Source: Candidatus Brevundimonas colombiensis
Lineage (GTDB): Bacteria; Pseudomonadota; Alphaproteobacteria; Caulobacterales; Caulobacteraceae
NCBI GenBank assembly: GCA_029202665.1
Contig: CP119326.1
Span: forward strand, 3,038,001 to 3,102,000
Length of the DNA stretch: 64,000 nucleotides
Direction: 5' to 3'
The position numbers and the translations under genes are program-made. Positions 9,001 through 18,277 of the stretch are shown piece after piece (the first letter of the stretch is position 1; every line of letters begins with the position of its first letter). Below the pieces are notes generated by a model. That model did not search any database. It was not told the origin of the DNA and saw nothing but the letters and a program-made list of their open reading frames with translations.

Positions 9001-9338
9001 CCGTCGCCGACATGCTCAAGGTCGCACAATATCGCGGTTGGACCCGCCTCAAGGTGGTGGGAGACGAGGCCTTCCGGCGCGAAGTCTGGGTCCAGGCCCG
9101 AGCCATGGGCCTGGAGGTTCAAGGCTATCGTCCCCGGGACCGGGACCGCGCAGCGGCCGGGTTGCCGCACGGGCGGGCCGAGATGGAGGCGCGGCTCCGC
9201 CGGGCCTCCCTGGTGGTCCGCACCCTGGTCATGGACCCGCAGGCACAGCAGCGGCTGATCGCCTATGCCGCGGAAAAGGCCGGACTGGCGCGATCGCCGG
9301 ACCGGGAGTCTCGACACGGTCGGCAGCGAGAGTGCTAA
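9000..9338 (+). pseudogene. C-terminal fragment of a conjugative relaxase/TraI-like protein (LPD7 domain)
   Basis: About 112 residues. They read DTVADMLKVAQYRGWTRLKV, then GDEAFRREVWVQARAMGLEV and QGYRPRDRD. This is the pattern of the large polyvalent protein-associated domain LPD7 found at the C-terminus of TraI-like relaxases on alphaproteobacterial elements. The rest of the gene is absent; sequence to the left belongs to the receptor gene on the other strand. The fragment therefore marks a recombination junction at about 8990-9000. No start codon with a ribosome-binding site is apparent and it is unlikely to be functional. Confidence 0.65.
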
Positions 9339-9550
9339 GCGCCTTGGCGCATCGATCTTCACACCGTCCGAAGCAGACTTCGGCTCCCAGCCGACAATAA
9401 GACGTTCGCTCGACCGCCGCCGGCGCATAGGCGAGATTCAGACGTCGCACATAGGCTTCACTGGCATTCATCCACGCGTCGGTAGTTCTCCCCGATCAGT
9501 CCAAGCGTCCGCGCGGCGGGTTTCATATTGCCCCAAGCATTGCGGTCTCG

Positions 9551-10450
9551 TCAGAACCGGATTTCAACCGGACGCCTGCTCGCGCCCCGGACGTCGCGCG
9601 TGTAGAGGATTTCCAACTTTGGAAAGGCGGCCGACGGGAAGGCGGTCTGATAATTCTTCTCTACGGGATGGTTGTCCCGGTTCACCGCCCCGGCGGAATA
9701 GACGATTGTCTGACGTTCGCGCGCCGATCCCCATCGCTTCAGGAAACTGCGTGTGCCCTTCGTCCAATGGGTGCCCGCGCCGTGATGGAAAGCGACAAGT
9801 CCTCTCATCTCAAGACCGTCTGATGCATGCATCTTGTAGTGTCTCGGAAGATGAAAGGGCGCATCGCCAGGTAGGAAGATAACCTTGCCGGTCTCCTTCT
9901 GAACGATCGAGAACGCCACGCCGCTTCTGTTGCAGTCCTCGTTGTGAAGCGTCGGCCGAAAGGCCTTCAGCTTTTCCCACCAAAGCTCGTCTCCGTTCGC
10001 CGCCACGAAGCAGCACGGCACGGTCTCCAGGGACGGCGGAATACAGCGGATGTTCACGATCTCAGCGGAGCGCTCCACAGCCGACGGAGATGTCCATTGC
10101 CGGGGAGTCAGCCAACGGCCGTGTTTGGCCGCAGCCGTCCCCGGCCAAGCGCTGGCCCAATGGTCGTGGTCCCAGTGGGTCAGCATGATGGTCTGCTCAA
10201 CCGGCACCGGCAACAGACGATCGATCTCAGTCAGCCGCGCAGCCAATTTCAGGCCGTTGAATGGACTGCTCTGGACACCGCCGTAGTCGATCCGGAGCAC
10301 GCCCTTCCCGGTTTCGTCCAGAATAACGATGGCGTCGCCCTGGCCGACGTCATCTACGCGAACACCAGACAGAGAGTTCACGGATGCCAAGGGATCGAAC
10401 TGCAGCCCGAGGTCGAGGGCATCGATTTTTTCAAGAGTTGGAGCCGTCAT
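9551..10450 (-). CDS. MBL-fold metallohydrolase (ComEC-like lactamase domain)
   Basis: 299 residues. Motifs in order: DVGQGDAIVI (34-43), DYGG (55-58), THWDHDHW (metal ligands H92, D94, H95, D96, H97), a NRSGVAFSIV strand (174-183), FLPGDA (192-197) and FHHGAGTHW (221-229). This is the order of the ComEC/Rec2-type metallo-beta-lactamase domain, here as a soluble stand-alone protein with no membrane segments. It lies two bases after the stop of the preceding unknown gene, so the two are co-transcribed. ComEC-type MBL proteins occur in prokaryotic conflict loci as nucleases or phosphodiesterases; the substrate is unknown here. Confidence 0.75.
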   Translation of the reverse strand: MTAPTLEKIDALDLGLQFDPLASVNSLSGVRVDDVGQGDAIVILDETGKGVLRIDYGGVQSSPFNGLKLAARLTEIDRLLPVPVEQTIMLTHWDHDHWASAWPGTAAAKHGRWLTPRQWTSPSAVERSAEIVNIRCIPPSLETVPCCFVAANGDELWWEKLKAFRPTLHNEDCNRSGVAFSIVQKETGKVIFLPGDAPFHLPRHYKMHASDGLEMRGLVAFHHGAGTHWTKGTRSFLKRWGSARERQTIVYSAGAVNRDNHPVEKNYQTAFPSAAFPKLEILYTRDVRGASRRPVEIRF

Positions 10451-10452
10451 GG

Positions 10453-11265
10453 TCAGGCCTCCTCCGGACGAGGGGTATCAGACGACGCCGACAATCCCCG
10501 CTTCAGAATCGCATCCGAGTCAAAACGGTAATGCCTTTCCACCACCTCGATCGGTTCGATGTCTCTTTCGTATGTCTTCGCTTCCTGAAGCCGATTTCGA
10601 CCGAAGACGACAGCGATGCGGCCCGGCTTCAATGCCTTGAATTCGGCGAGGAGAAACGGTGCGCTGGGGGGTGTTTCCGGCGCCGGCTCAGGCCCGGGCT
10701 CTTCACCGCCCAGATCGCCTATATGATCTAGGGAGAAGACTTGTCGTAACGCCCGTTTCTCATCCTGCGTCACTCTTAGCACCTGCCGCACATGAGCTGG
10801 GCGCACTTCGCCCTCCTTGTCGGATACCGTCGCGAAGGCAGGGATGCCGGGACCGATGGCTTTCGCCTTGCTCAGGGTTATGCGGAACCACCCGCCAAGT
10901 TGGAGCTCCCGTATCAAGGCGCCAACGGCGACTGAGGCGGACGCAGCATAGAGATCGATCCGACTCGTCGGCATGACCCCGAAGAGCTGACGCAGACGGG
11001 CGGCTCGATCGGTTCTCCATTCGGCGTCCAACGGTCGCGGCGGCTCCGCTCCCAGGATTTCCGGCGTGTGCTCGAAAAACTGTCGGCGGACGATAGACGA
11101 AAACCCCAGATGAGCGACCTCCTCTTCCGACCAACGAGCTCCGACGACCGCGCGACCGTCCACCGGCAAGGCTACGCCGCCGGGCAGGCGGCTGCGCGCC
11201 TCTAGATAGGAGAAGTACTCGGTCCTCCCCCTGCCTTGCCCCTCCCAACCTGAGTACAGCTTCAC
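10453..11265 (-). CDS. Hypothetical protein co-transcribed with the MBL-fold protein
   Basis: 270 residues of no recognised family. It has no signal peptide or membrane segment. A Pro/Glu-rich linker (EEPGPEPAPETPPSAP, near residues 197-212) separates an N-terminal region of about 190 residues from a short C-terminal part. The first part holds the aromatic stretch EYFSYLEARSRLPGGVALPV and the basic stretch WRTDRAARLRQLFGV. Its stop codon is two bases from the ATG of the MBL gene, implying a shared mRNA and function, perhaps as sensor or regulator (inference). The 412 bases upstream make it the likely first gene of the unit. Confidence 0.6.
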   Translation of the reverse strand: MKLYSGWEGQGRGRTEYFSYLEARSRLPGGVALPVDGRAVVGARWSEEEVAHLGFSSIVRRQFFEHTPEILGAEPPRPLDAEWRTDRAARLRQLFGVMPTSRIDLYAASASVAVGALIRELQLGGWFRITLSKAKAIGPGIPAFATVSDKEGEVRPAHVRQVLRVTQDEKRALRQVFSLDHIGDLGGEEPGPEPAPETPPSAPFLLAEFKALKPGRIAVVFGRNRLQEAKTYERDIEPIEVVERHYRFDSDAILKRGLSASSDTPRPEEA

Positions 11266-11677
11266 ATTCCCCCCTTAAATCCGCGGCCTCCCCTTTCTCG
11301 CCGCAAATGCGGGCCTCTACAACGTCCAGCTGCGGCGGATGAGGACGGAAGCTCTATCGAAAAGCTCAAGTAGAGCCATCGACGCGCTCTTCCCGAGCGA
11401 CTAGGCGATGACAAACCCGAACGCGGATATCGAACCACCTGGATCGATCGCATTGACCTCGCCTATGGTCGGCTGCACACGCACCGAAACCGGTCTTCTA
11501 CCCGACCTGAAACTCCAGCCTCAAAGCTTACGAGGATGAGGAACAGTCGCTCCAAGAGAGGTGCTTGGCAGCATCATCCAAGAAACTGTATCGGCAACGC
11601 GCGCCTGCGTGAGCCTAGCGGAAGGAAATCGCACGCCATAGCGAACTCGCTGATCGGCGAGGCGGAAGACCCGAGCT
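11266..11677. other. 412-base region without a supported gene
   Basis: Only short frames without ribosome-binding sites or family features are seen. It lies upstream of the hypothetical/MBL pair and downstream of the DUF4062-like gene, so it should contain the promoter of the pair. No clear promoter, repeat or RNA gene was recognised. Confidence 0.4.
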
Positions 11678-12799
11678 TTAAAGCACGATCTGGGCGGCGA
11701 CCGTATCAGAGATTATCCGTCGTTTAGCAGCCCTGCGCACGACCTCAACATCTTCGCCGGACTCGCGCAACCAGTCGAGAAAGCGGTGAACCGCATGGCG
11801 CGTGGTGGTCTCGTCGCGACAGTCCCGCAATATCGCAAACTGCACTTGCTGAACCTCGTCGGCGGCGAAGATGCCGAACGGCGGCTTGACCACAGTGGCG
11901 TCCGCAAATCCTAAGAGGGCCCGCGCTTGCGCTTCGGTCGCACCACTCTGGCTGGCGATCAAATGAAGCGGTCCGAGTTTGGGCGGGAGCCCACCGACGA
12001 TCTTATAGTCATCCAGAAAAGGCCGGCCGACCCGTTCCCGGCTGGCCGGCACCCCGAGACCCGCAGGTGCGGCGTGCAGAGAGAAGACAATCGTTCCGGC
12101 CCCGACCACGAAACTAACCTGTTTCGGACCCAGCAGCTTGCCGCCGCTTTCCAGGAGTGCTGTTTCGAGGACCGCCGCCATCCGGCCCTCGCGTTCACCG
12201 TAGTTCAACCGACTCCAAGTCAGGGCGTCGCCCGAGTAATATCGGCCTTTGCGCGCCTCTCGGACGCCAAGATGAACCAACTTGGTCGACGCATCGGCAA
12301 CGGCGTTCAGAACCGCTGCGATGAGATTCGCTTCAGTTTCGACCGGAGCGCCGAAGGCGTTCAATGTCTCTGAAACCGTCTTGAAGCGTGCGTTAGCTGC
12401 GGCATCTTCATCGTCCAGCGGCTCGGTTCCGGTCAGGGGAATGATACGAACCTTCGCCGGCGCGCTGTTCTGTGCCGTCATCAGCTCGGCATGGCAGATG
12501 CCGACATCTCCTGGAGTCCTCGTCCATCCCGCATGGCCCGTATCGAGGACAATCACGATATCCGCAGAAGACGCCTGCGTCAGGCAAGCCTCCCAGCTGT
12601 TCTCATCCAGGCCCTGTGCCGGAGCGTCCTCATTAATCCAGACGGAGAACAGTTTCTGACCGAACAGTTCGGCGCCTTCGATCTGCTCCCGAAGCGCTCG
12701 TCGAATCTCGGTCATCGAGCGGCCACCCGCCGGAAAGGATCGCTTGCACTGACTAGAGATCATGACCGAGATCGGCCGCACGTCCACCGCTATTCGCAA
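11678..12799 (-). CDS. DUF4062-like N-terminal domain protein
   Basis: About 373 residues. The N-terminal 130 residues follow the DUF4062 (TIR/SLOG-like flavodoxin-fold) pattern: strand PISVMISSQ, helix TEIRRALREQIEGAELFGQK, then ACLTQASSADIVIVLDTGHAGW and GICHAELMTAQN. DUF4062 domains are found at the N-terminus of STAND-type and other conflict proteins. The remaining 240 residues are unrecognised and no NTPase loop is seen. The TTG at 12797-12799 is chosen because GGGGGAGGGG lies just before it; a GTG at 12812-12814 is the alternative. It is on the same strand as the hypothetical/MBL pair but separated from it by 412 bases. Confidence 0.55.
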   Translation of the reverse strand: MRIAVDVRPISVMISSQCKRSFPAGGRSMTEIRRALREQIEGAELFGQKLFSVWINEDAPAQGLDENSWEACLTQASSADIVIVLDTGHAGWTRTPGDVGICHAELMTAQNSAPAKVRIIPLTGTEPLDDEDAAANARFKTVSETLNAFGAPVETEANLIAAVLNAVADASTKLVHLGVREARKGRYYSGDALTWSRLNYGEREGRMAAVLETALLESGGKLLGPKQVSFVVGAGTIVFSLHAAPAGLGVPASRERVGRPFLDDYKIVGGLPPKLGPLHLIASQSGATEAQARALLGFADATVVKPPFGIFAADEVQQVQFAILRDCRDETTTRHAVHRFLDWLRESGEDVEVVRRAAKRRIISDTVAAQIVL

Positions 12800-13207
12800 G
12801 CTCCCCTCCCCCACGATTGCTGCAGTCGACCGACGTACTCTCGTCGCCGCTGAGCGCCCGCAGCCTATTGTCCCTATTCAGCAGCACAAGCGAAAGTTGC
12901 TCCCCGCTAGATCAGCTGATAGCCCTTAGCAGCGGTTGGTGAACGTCGAAGCAGCGCCAAGAAGCGAAATAGGCGCGCGGATACATAGGGGACTTGTCGC
13001 GCATCTCAGAGGTCTAGCGACAGCTTCCTCTTCTTGGAAAGGCTCTGCCTTAGACTCTCATCAAGTGGCGTTGGAGACCTTGATTGTTCGCGACAAGCAG
13101 GCAGCTCATGGACGCCCTGGAAGCGCCCAACAATCCTAAAGTTGCCAAAGCAGTACGGCGGGCGGCTAACTAGCCTCAAGACAAGTGAAATTTGTTGGGG
13201 CGGCTAA
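12800..13207. other. 408-base divergent intergenic region
   Basis: The region lies between the minus-strand DUF4062-like gene and the plus-strand 1216-residue gene and should hold both promoters. The frames inside it are short and lack features. No repeat or RNA gene was recognised. Confidence 0.4.
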
Positions 13208-16200
13208 ATGTTCACAATCGAGGCTCCGAAGCCGATTCTCGCGCTCATCCGGCGATGCGACCGCGAGAGCCTGCTGGATATCCTGATCGGCCTCACCCTC
13301 GATCCGACCTACCAGTCAAACCACAATCGCCTGCTCACCCTGATCCAGCTCGCCCTCGTTCATGCGCGCGGCGACCGGCGGCCGTCCCAGGCCCACATTT
13401 CGACCTTACTGAACGGCCTCGTCGATCAGGATAGCGGCCGACACGAAGACGTGGCGGAAGACGCCTTCTGCGTGGGCGTCGGCTTCGCCGGACAGGAACG
13501 CCTTATCATCAATGGCATGTATGTGGCTTCGGACGAGGCCCTCCAGCGGCTGCTGGACGCGGTCTTTACCGAGGATTTCCCGTCACAAGATGGGCTGCTC
13601 GCCGAATGCACGGCCTTGCTGGCGATCAGCGATACGATCGCGCGTCTGGCTGGTCTCTTTCTAAATGCCGCAGGCGACTCCATCCCGCGCCAGACCGAGT
13701 GGCCGGACGACATCGAGGCCCTAGGTACGCTCGGCCAGGCCACACGGTTCAGCGGCTCGGCATTGCAGAAGCTCGGCGTCTCTGTAGACACGCTTGCCCC
13801 CTTCATCCTCAAGGACCTCACCGGCCTAAACGACGCGCCGTTCGGTCGCACGGCGCTGAACGTCCGGCCGCTGCTGCGCGACGGCGACGGGATCGTCGTC
13901 CCCGCACCGAGCTTCCTCTCGCCTGCTCTGCGTTTGCGGCTGACGGACCGGATCGCGCGTGGCGTCGTTCCTCGTGGGGCGACCACCATATTTCACGAGG
14001 TCCAGTTCGCTCGATGGACCTTGTTCGATGCGCGCACAACCGGCGCCCGGGCGCTTTCCAACGACGACGTCGAGATGCCTGAACCGGGCTTCCGCCTGTT
14101 CGGCGACTACATGCACGCCGTCCTTCGCTTCGACGAAGAGAAGCTGGCGCATCTAGTCGTTCTGGGCTGCGACTGGCACTCGCCGCCCGATGCGGACATC
14201 GGCGCCGCAAGGCGTGGGAGCCCCGACTTCGAGGCCAACCTGGCGGACCATCTTCGCGCCAGTTTCGACGCTCTGCGCCAACAATTCGGGAGCGACGCAG
14301 GCCTGACCGTCATCGTCCATGACAGCCCCGGGTGGGGCCTACCCCTGGCGCTCCCAGGCGAGTTCGCGCCTGACTGGTTCATCATCGGGACGGATGCGCC
14401 GGGGCTGACCGCCCTGTTCGCCGATCCCGCGTTCAGCTTGCTCGACTGCTGGAAGATGCACCGCCAGGCCCGGGAGATCGGCGAGGCGGGGGTTCGACTG
14501 GCGATCTGGCCTGACCCGGTCGACTGGTGGACGGTGTGGCGTGACCAGGGCTTCAGCTTCTGGCCAGAGACCATCGACGTCACCGCATTTGGCGGCATTG
14601 CGCACCAGGGCGTGGATATCGGCGGGTTCAGACACCTCGGCCGACTGTTGGGCGGTCGTCACCCGGCCCCCACGGCCTATGGCGACGCCCGTACGGTCGA
14701 ACGCTGGATCGGACCGACGACGCCGCCGAGTGAGCTCGCAAAGCCGGTCTACTACGCGACGATCGAAGCCATTATGGAGAACTTCAGCGCTGTCGTGGAG
14801 ACCGACCGCGGCCTCTGGTGGGTCGCTGTCGGTCGTCCCCCGTTCACGCCCGAGGACCGCACCTGGCTGAAGCTGCTTTGGGAGGGCTCGATCGAATGGG
14901 TGCTGAAGCTGGCCCAGGCCGCGCCCTCGGCCGTCCCCCGGTCGAGCGACGCCCTCGAAATCCGCCTTTTGCCGGTGCCGGATCACATCATCGATGCATC
15001 GGACGCGCCGGAGCTCATGCGCGCCGGCCCCGGCGTCCCCATCGTCAATCTCCTGCTGCCGCCCGATTTCATCACCTTGTTCATCACCGAGGGCAACGCC
15101 GGCGACAAGGCGCTCGTCACCCTTCTGGCGCAGTCGATCCGTCTCGCGCTGGATTTGCCTATGGACGACGTCACGCTCACGACTTGGGTCGATAAGGTCA
15201 CCGCCGATCCGAACCTGAAGATGATCCACGTCACGACGTCGGGCGATCTCGCCCTGCAACTGGACGGGAAAGTCCAGCCGGCGCCGGTCCGCTTCATCCA
15301 GGTCGCCGACGCACGGGAAGCCGAACGGGCCGCCCGCCAGCGCCTGGCGCAGCGTCCGTCCAGCGGCGTCGCCGTCGACCAGGTCGAGATCACTGGGAAG
15401 GCGGAAACCACCCGGGCGCTGCACGCCTTCGTCGACGATCTGTGGCAACGCTGCCGTTCCAGACTGGCGACCCTAGACCGGAGCTCCGTCATCACCCTGG
15501 CGATGCGCCTGATCGAGGCGCTTCACCGGGAGCGGGTATCGGGCGAACGCGGCGCTCGCGCGCGCCAAAGCCTTTACGCCGACTACGGGCGATGGGCGAT
15601 CCATACGATGTCCGGGCGCGACGGAGCTTTCCGCGCCTATCGGGCCATCATCGAAATGGCCGTCTGCGAGGCCGCCACGACGGGGGGACGAAAAGCTGCG
15701 CTCTCGGACATCGACACGATGGCGGGCGAGGTCATGGCCCTGTTCCGGACCGCCGACCAGAGCGATGCGGTCTATCACGACCTTGTCGCCCCCGATCTGC
15801 GGTTCCGGGCGGACGGGGCCTGGGAGGCCTCGGATGGAGGGTCGAACGCCTATATGCAGCGCTATCTGGAGGCCTGTATCGCCGACTCCATCGCCGACGA
15901 CATCGACCACTATCCCAAGCTCTTCGTCACGGACGACAGCGAACCGCCGGCGCCGGACGATCCGATGTTGACGGCCTACGCCGCCGAGTTCGGTCTGGGG
16001 ATGGTCGAGGTCGCCGCGATCCAGAACGCCCTGCTGGAGATCGCAGACGATCTCGCCGTCGATGTCGTCGATCTGTCCGAAGCCGAACTCATCAGCCGGC
16101 TCGACGGCAAGGCCGACCTTTCCACCCTGCCCGCTTTCATCAAGACCTTCACTCTGTCGCCGCGTCCGCGCTGGGACAAGGCACCTGCCGGGTTCAGCGG

Positions 16201-16858
16201 CGATGACATCTATCCCTGGATTTTCGAGCGTCGGCTTTCGTTGATGGTCAGGCCGATCATCCGGATCGGGGACGGGGCGACGGCCCGCTGGCTCTACGGC
16301 GTCCGCCAGCTCCAGATGGGCCTCCAGTACGCCTCCCATCTTCTAGAAACTGGCACATGGGCGAAATCAAAGCTGCACTCCGCTGAGGCACGCGCCTGGG
16401 TTGACGCCGAGGTCGGTCGCCGCGGGCTCGCCTTCGAGGTCGAGATCGGCGAACTCGCCGAGGCCAAAGATTGGCGGACCTTCGTAAACCGGCCGATGAC
16501 GGAGTTAGGCGCCGCGCGAAAACTCGGCGATCTCGACGTGCTGGCCGTCAGTGCGGACGGCGCGACCTGGATAGTGATTGAATGCAAATGGTTCGGTGGC
16601 GCCCGGTCGTCGCGCGAGGTAGCCAGTTGGCTGCAGGACTATCATGGCCACGACGGCGACAAACTCGACCGCCATCTAAAGCGCGTGGCCTGGATTCGCG
16701 AGAACGCCACCGCGGTCGCTAACCGGTTAAAGCTGGCCACCCCGATTCGGATTCTTGGCCGGGTCGTGACCACCACCCCCGCGCCGCTGAGCTACCTCCG
16801 CGAACTGCCCCAAGACGCCGCTGTTCTAACACGCCGTACACTGAAGGAGATACTTTAG
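13208..16858 (+). CDS. Large (1216 aa) protein with C-terminal PD-(D/E)xK nuclease-like domain
   Basis: No family is recognised for most of the protein. At the C-terminus, LGDLDVLAVS (D1108, D1110) followed by WIVIECKWFGG (E1125, K1127) forms a PD-(D/E)xK core: acidic residue, beta-hairpin, then ExK. It resembles Mrr-like and other restriction-type nuclease folds. The N-terminal 1050 residues are mixed alpha/beta with no visible Walker A loop, helicase motif or membrane segment. It is a single gene between intergenic regions of about 408 and 309 bases, beside a methyltransferase/helicase-nuclease pair. It is probably a large single-protein defence effector, or the third component of that neighbouring system. 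The start ATG has GGGGCGG upstream. Confidence 0.7.
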   Translation: MFTIEAPKPILALIRRCDRESLLDILIGLTLDPTYQSNHNRLLTLIQLALVHARGDRRPSQAHISTLLNGLVDQDSGRHEDVAEDAFCVGVGFAGQERLIINGMYVASDEALQRLLDAVFTEDFPSQDGLLAECTALLAISDTIARLAGLFLNAAGDSIPRQTEWPDDIEALGTLGQATRFSGSALQKLGVSVDTLAPFILKDLTGLNDAPFGRTALNVRPLLRDGDGIVVPAPSFLSPALRLRLTDRIARGVVPRGATTIFHEVQFARWTLFDARTTGARALSNDDVEMPEPGFRLFGDYMHAVLRFDEEKLAHLVVLGCDWHSPPDADIGAARRGSPDFEANLADHLRASFDALRQQFGSDAGLTVIVHDSPGWGLPLALPGEFAPDWFIIGTDAPGLTALFADPAFSLLDCWKMHRQAREIGEAGVRLAIWPDPVDWWTVWRDQGFSFWPETIDVTAFGGIAHQGVDIGGFRHLGRLLGGRHPAPTAYGDARTVERWIGPTTPPSELAKPVYYATIEAIMENFSAVVETDRGLWWVAVGRPPFTPEDRTWLKLLWEGSIEWVLKLAQAAPSAVPRSSDALEIRLLPVPDHIIDASDAPELMRAGPGVPIVNLLLPPDFITLFITEGNAGDKALVTLLAQSIRLALDLPMDDVTLTTWVDKVTADPNLKMIHVTTSGDLALQLDGKVQPAPVRFIQVADAREAERAARQRLAQRPSSGVAVDQVEITGKAETTRALHAFVDDLWQRCRSRLATLDRSSVITLAMRLIEALHRERVSGERGARARQSLYADYGRWAIHTMSGRDGAFRAYRAIIEMAVCEAATTGGRKAALSDIDTMAGEVMALFRTADQSDAVYHDLVAPDLRFRADGAWEASDGGSNAYMQRYLEACIADSIADDIDHYPKLFVTDDSEPPAPDDPMLTAYAAEFGLGMVEVAAIQNALLEIADDLAVDVVDLSEAELISRLDGKADLSTLPAFIKTFTLSPRPRWDKAPAGFSGDDIYPWIFERRLSLMVRPIIRIGDGATARWLYGVRQLQMGLQYASHLLETGTWAKSKLHSAEARAWVDAEVGRRGLAFEVEIGELAEAKDWRTFVNRPMTELGAARKLGDLDVLAVSADGATWIVIECKWFGGARSSREVASWLQDYHGHDGDKLDRHLKRVAWIRENATAVANRLKLATPIRILGRVVTTTPAPLSYLRELPQDAAVLTRRTLKEIL

Positions 16859-17167
16859 CGCTGAGAGACGGCCATTGGCCCGATCCCTGCTAGGTTGCAT
16901 AGAACGCCGTTGGATGCAGCAATGCTGGCACCTTCGAAGCGCCAACAGCGGACATTCGGACCTCGCCGACTAGCGGACCTTTAGCCGCCCTCGTCAGATT
17001 TCGATCTGCGGCAGCCTTCACGCGCCGGCGTCCAGCGCGATGCCCCATGCGGTCAGATTGACGACTTTACGTTATAGCATTGAAAATGTAACATTTTTAG
17101 GCGCGCGAAAGAGCCTTCAAAGTCAGGACTGCCCGGACTAAACTCCGATCGCACCGGTCGGGGATAG
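16859..17167. promoter_or_regulatory. AT-rich promoter region with a 15-base palindrome upstream of the DNA methyltransferase
   Basis: No gene is supported in these 309 bases. Arms aaaatgt (17083-17089) and acatttt (17091-17097) form an inverted repeat about 70 bases before the methyltransferase start. A TTGACG (17058-17063) lies just upstream and could be a -35 box. The location suits an operator for autoregulation or a controller protein. Confidence 0.45.
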
Positions 17168-18277
17168 ATGAAGTCAGCTCTCGCATACAATAAGGACTAC
17201 GCGTTCAACGCCATCTGTCCCTACTACACAATGTTCCCACTCGAATATCCGATGGGGATCATAAAGAAATATCGTCGTGAAAATCCAATCATACTTGACC
17301 CGTTTTGCGGTCGAGGGACGACTATATACGCCGCCCGAAAGTTCGACCTGAGATCATACGGTCTGGACACATCTGCTATCGCTGCATCGATTGCTCAGGC
17401 GAAGGTGGCCAGCGCCAAACCCGACGCGGTGCTGGAACTCGCCAAGAATCTCTTGGCTACGGCGCCGAGGAACGTCCCGCAGACTGAATTTTTTCAGCGA
17501 GCGTTTGCCCCATCAACTCTCTTAGAGGTTTGCGCTCTGCGAGAGGGGCTTCTCAGCACCCCAAAAACCCACGCCGCGGCGATCCTTCGAGCGGCGGCGC
17601 TCGGCTGCTTACATGGCCCAATGAACGCGAGCGGGAAGGCAAGCTACTTCTCAAACCAGATGCCACGGACCTTTGCGTCCAAGCCAGACTACTCCGTCCG
17701 CTTCTGGCGGGACCGGAGCATGAACCCTCCCGTCGTTTCGGTTCTTGAAGTGCTCAGGAAGAAGCTGGCGCGCATATCCGATCTGGATGCGCCTTCCCCG
17801 GGACGTCTGACGGACATCAAGTGCGGCGATGCGCGCTCCGCTGCTTCATATCGCCGGGTGCGAAATGCGACCGTCACCGTCACATCGCCACCGTACTACG
17901 GCATGACGACCTACGTCGAAGATCAGTGGCTCCGAAATTGGTTTCTGGGAGGGCCAACGGAGATCGACTACGGCAACGACCAACAGATGAGCCACTCAGG
18001 CCCGGATGCCTTCATTGCCGATCTCGCGAAGGTGTGGCGGAACGTCCTAAAGGCCTCTGATGACGATGCTCACCTCTATGTAAGGTTCGGGGCCATTCCA
18101 TCAGTGAAAAGCGATCCCCGCCACATTCTAAAGGCATCTCTTGAAGAGGCGGATGGCTGGACTCTGCTCTCCGTCAGGAATGCCAAGACGTCTAACGCCG
18201 GCAAGCGGCAGGCAGCTCAAATGGGCCGCGAGTCAAATCCCGCCGAAGAATTCGATTTTCACGCCGTGCGAACTTAG
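17168..18277 (+). CDS. SAM-dependent DNA methyltransferase (amino-MTase, N4C/N6A type)
   Basis: 369 residues. The SAM-binding motif LDPFCGRGTTIYAA (motif I, 44-52) precedes the catalytic motif VTSPPYYGM (motif IV, TSPPY at 239-243), the signature of exocyclic-amino DNA methyltransferases. The motif order and a region of nearly 190 residues between them leave room for a target-recognition segment. The ATG at 17168 follows GGGGATAG. Its stop codon overlaps by bases that of the minus-strand helicase-nuclease (tail-to-tail, shared 18274-18277). It is less GC-rich than the flanking chromosome. It probably protects self DNA from the adjacent nuclease; the target site is unknown. Confidence 0.85.
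   Translation: MKSALAYNKDYAFNAICPYYTMFPLEYPMGIIKKYRRENPIILDPFCGRGTTIYAARKFDLRSYGLDTSAIAASIAQAKVASAKPDAVLELAKNLLATAPRNVPQTEFFQRAFAPSTLLEVCALREGLLSTPKTHAAAILRAAALGCLHGPMNASGKASYFSNQMPRTFASKPDYSVRFWRDRSMNPPVVSVLEVLRKKLARISDLDAPSPGRLTDIKCGDARSAASYRRVRNATVTVTSPPYYGMTTYVEDQWLRNWFLGGPTEIDYGNDQQMSHSGPDAFIADLAKVWRNVLKASDDDAHLYVRFGAIPSVKSDPRHILKASLEEADGWTLLSVRNAKTSNAGKRQAAQMGRESNPAEEFDFHAVRT

Noticed and set aside
14884..14900. Match to the end of guaA (gatcgaatggg) as a possible left attachment site
   Set aside because: It lies inside the 1216-residue coding sequence (reads SIEW) and the match is only about 11 bases, so chance is likely.
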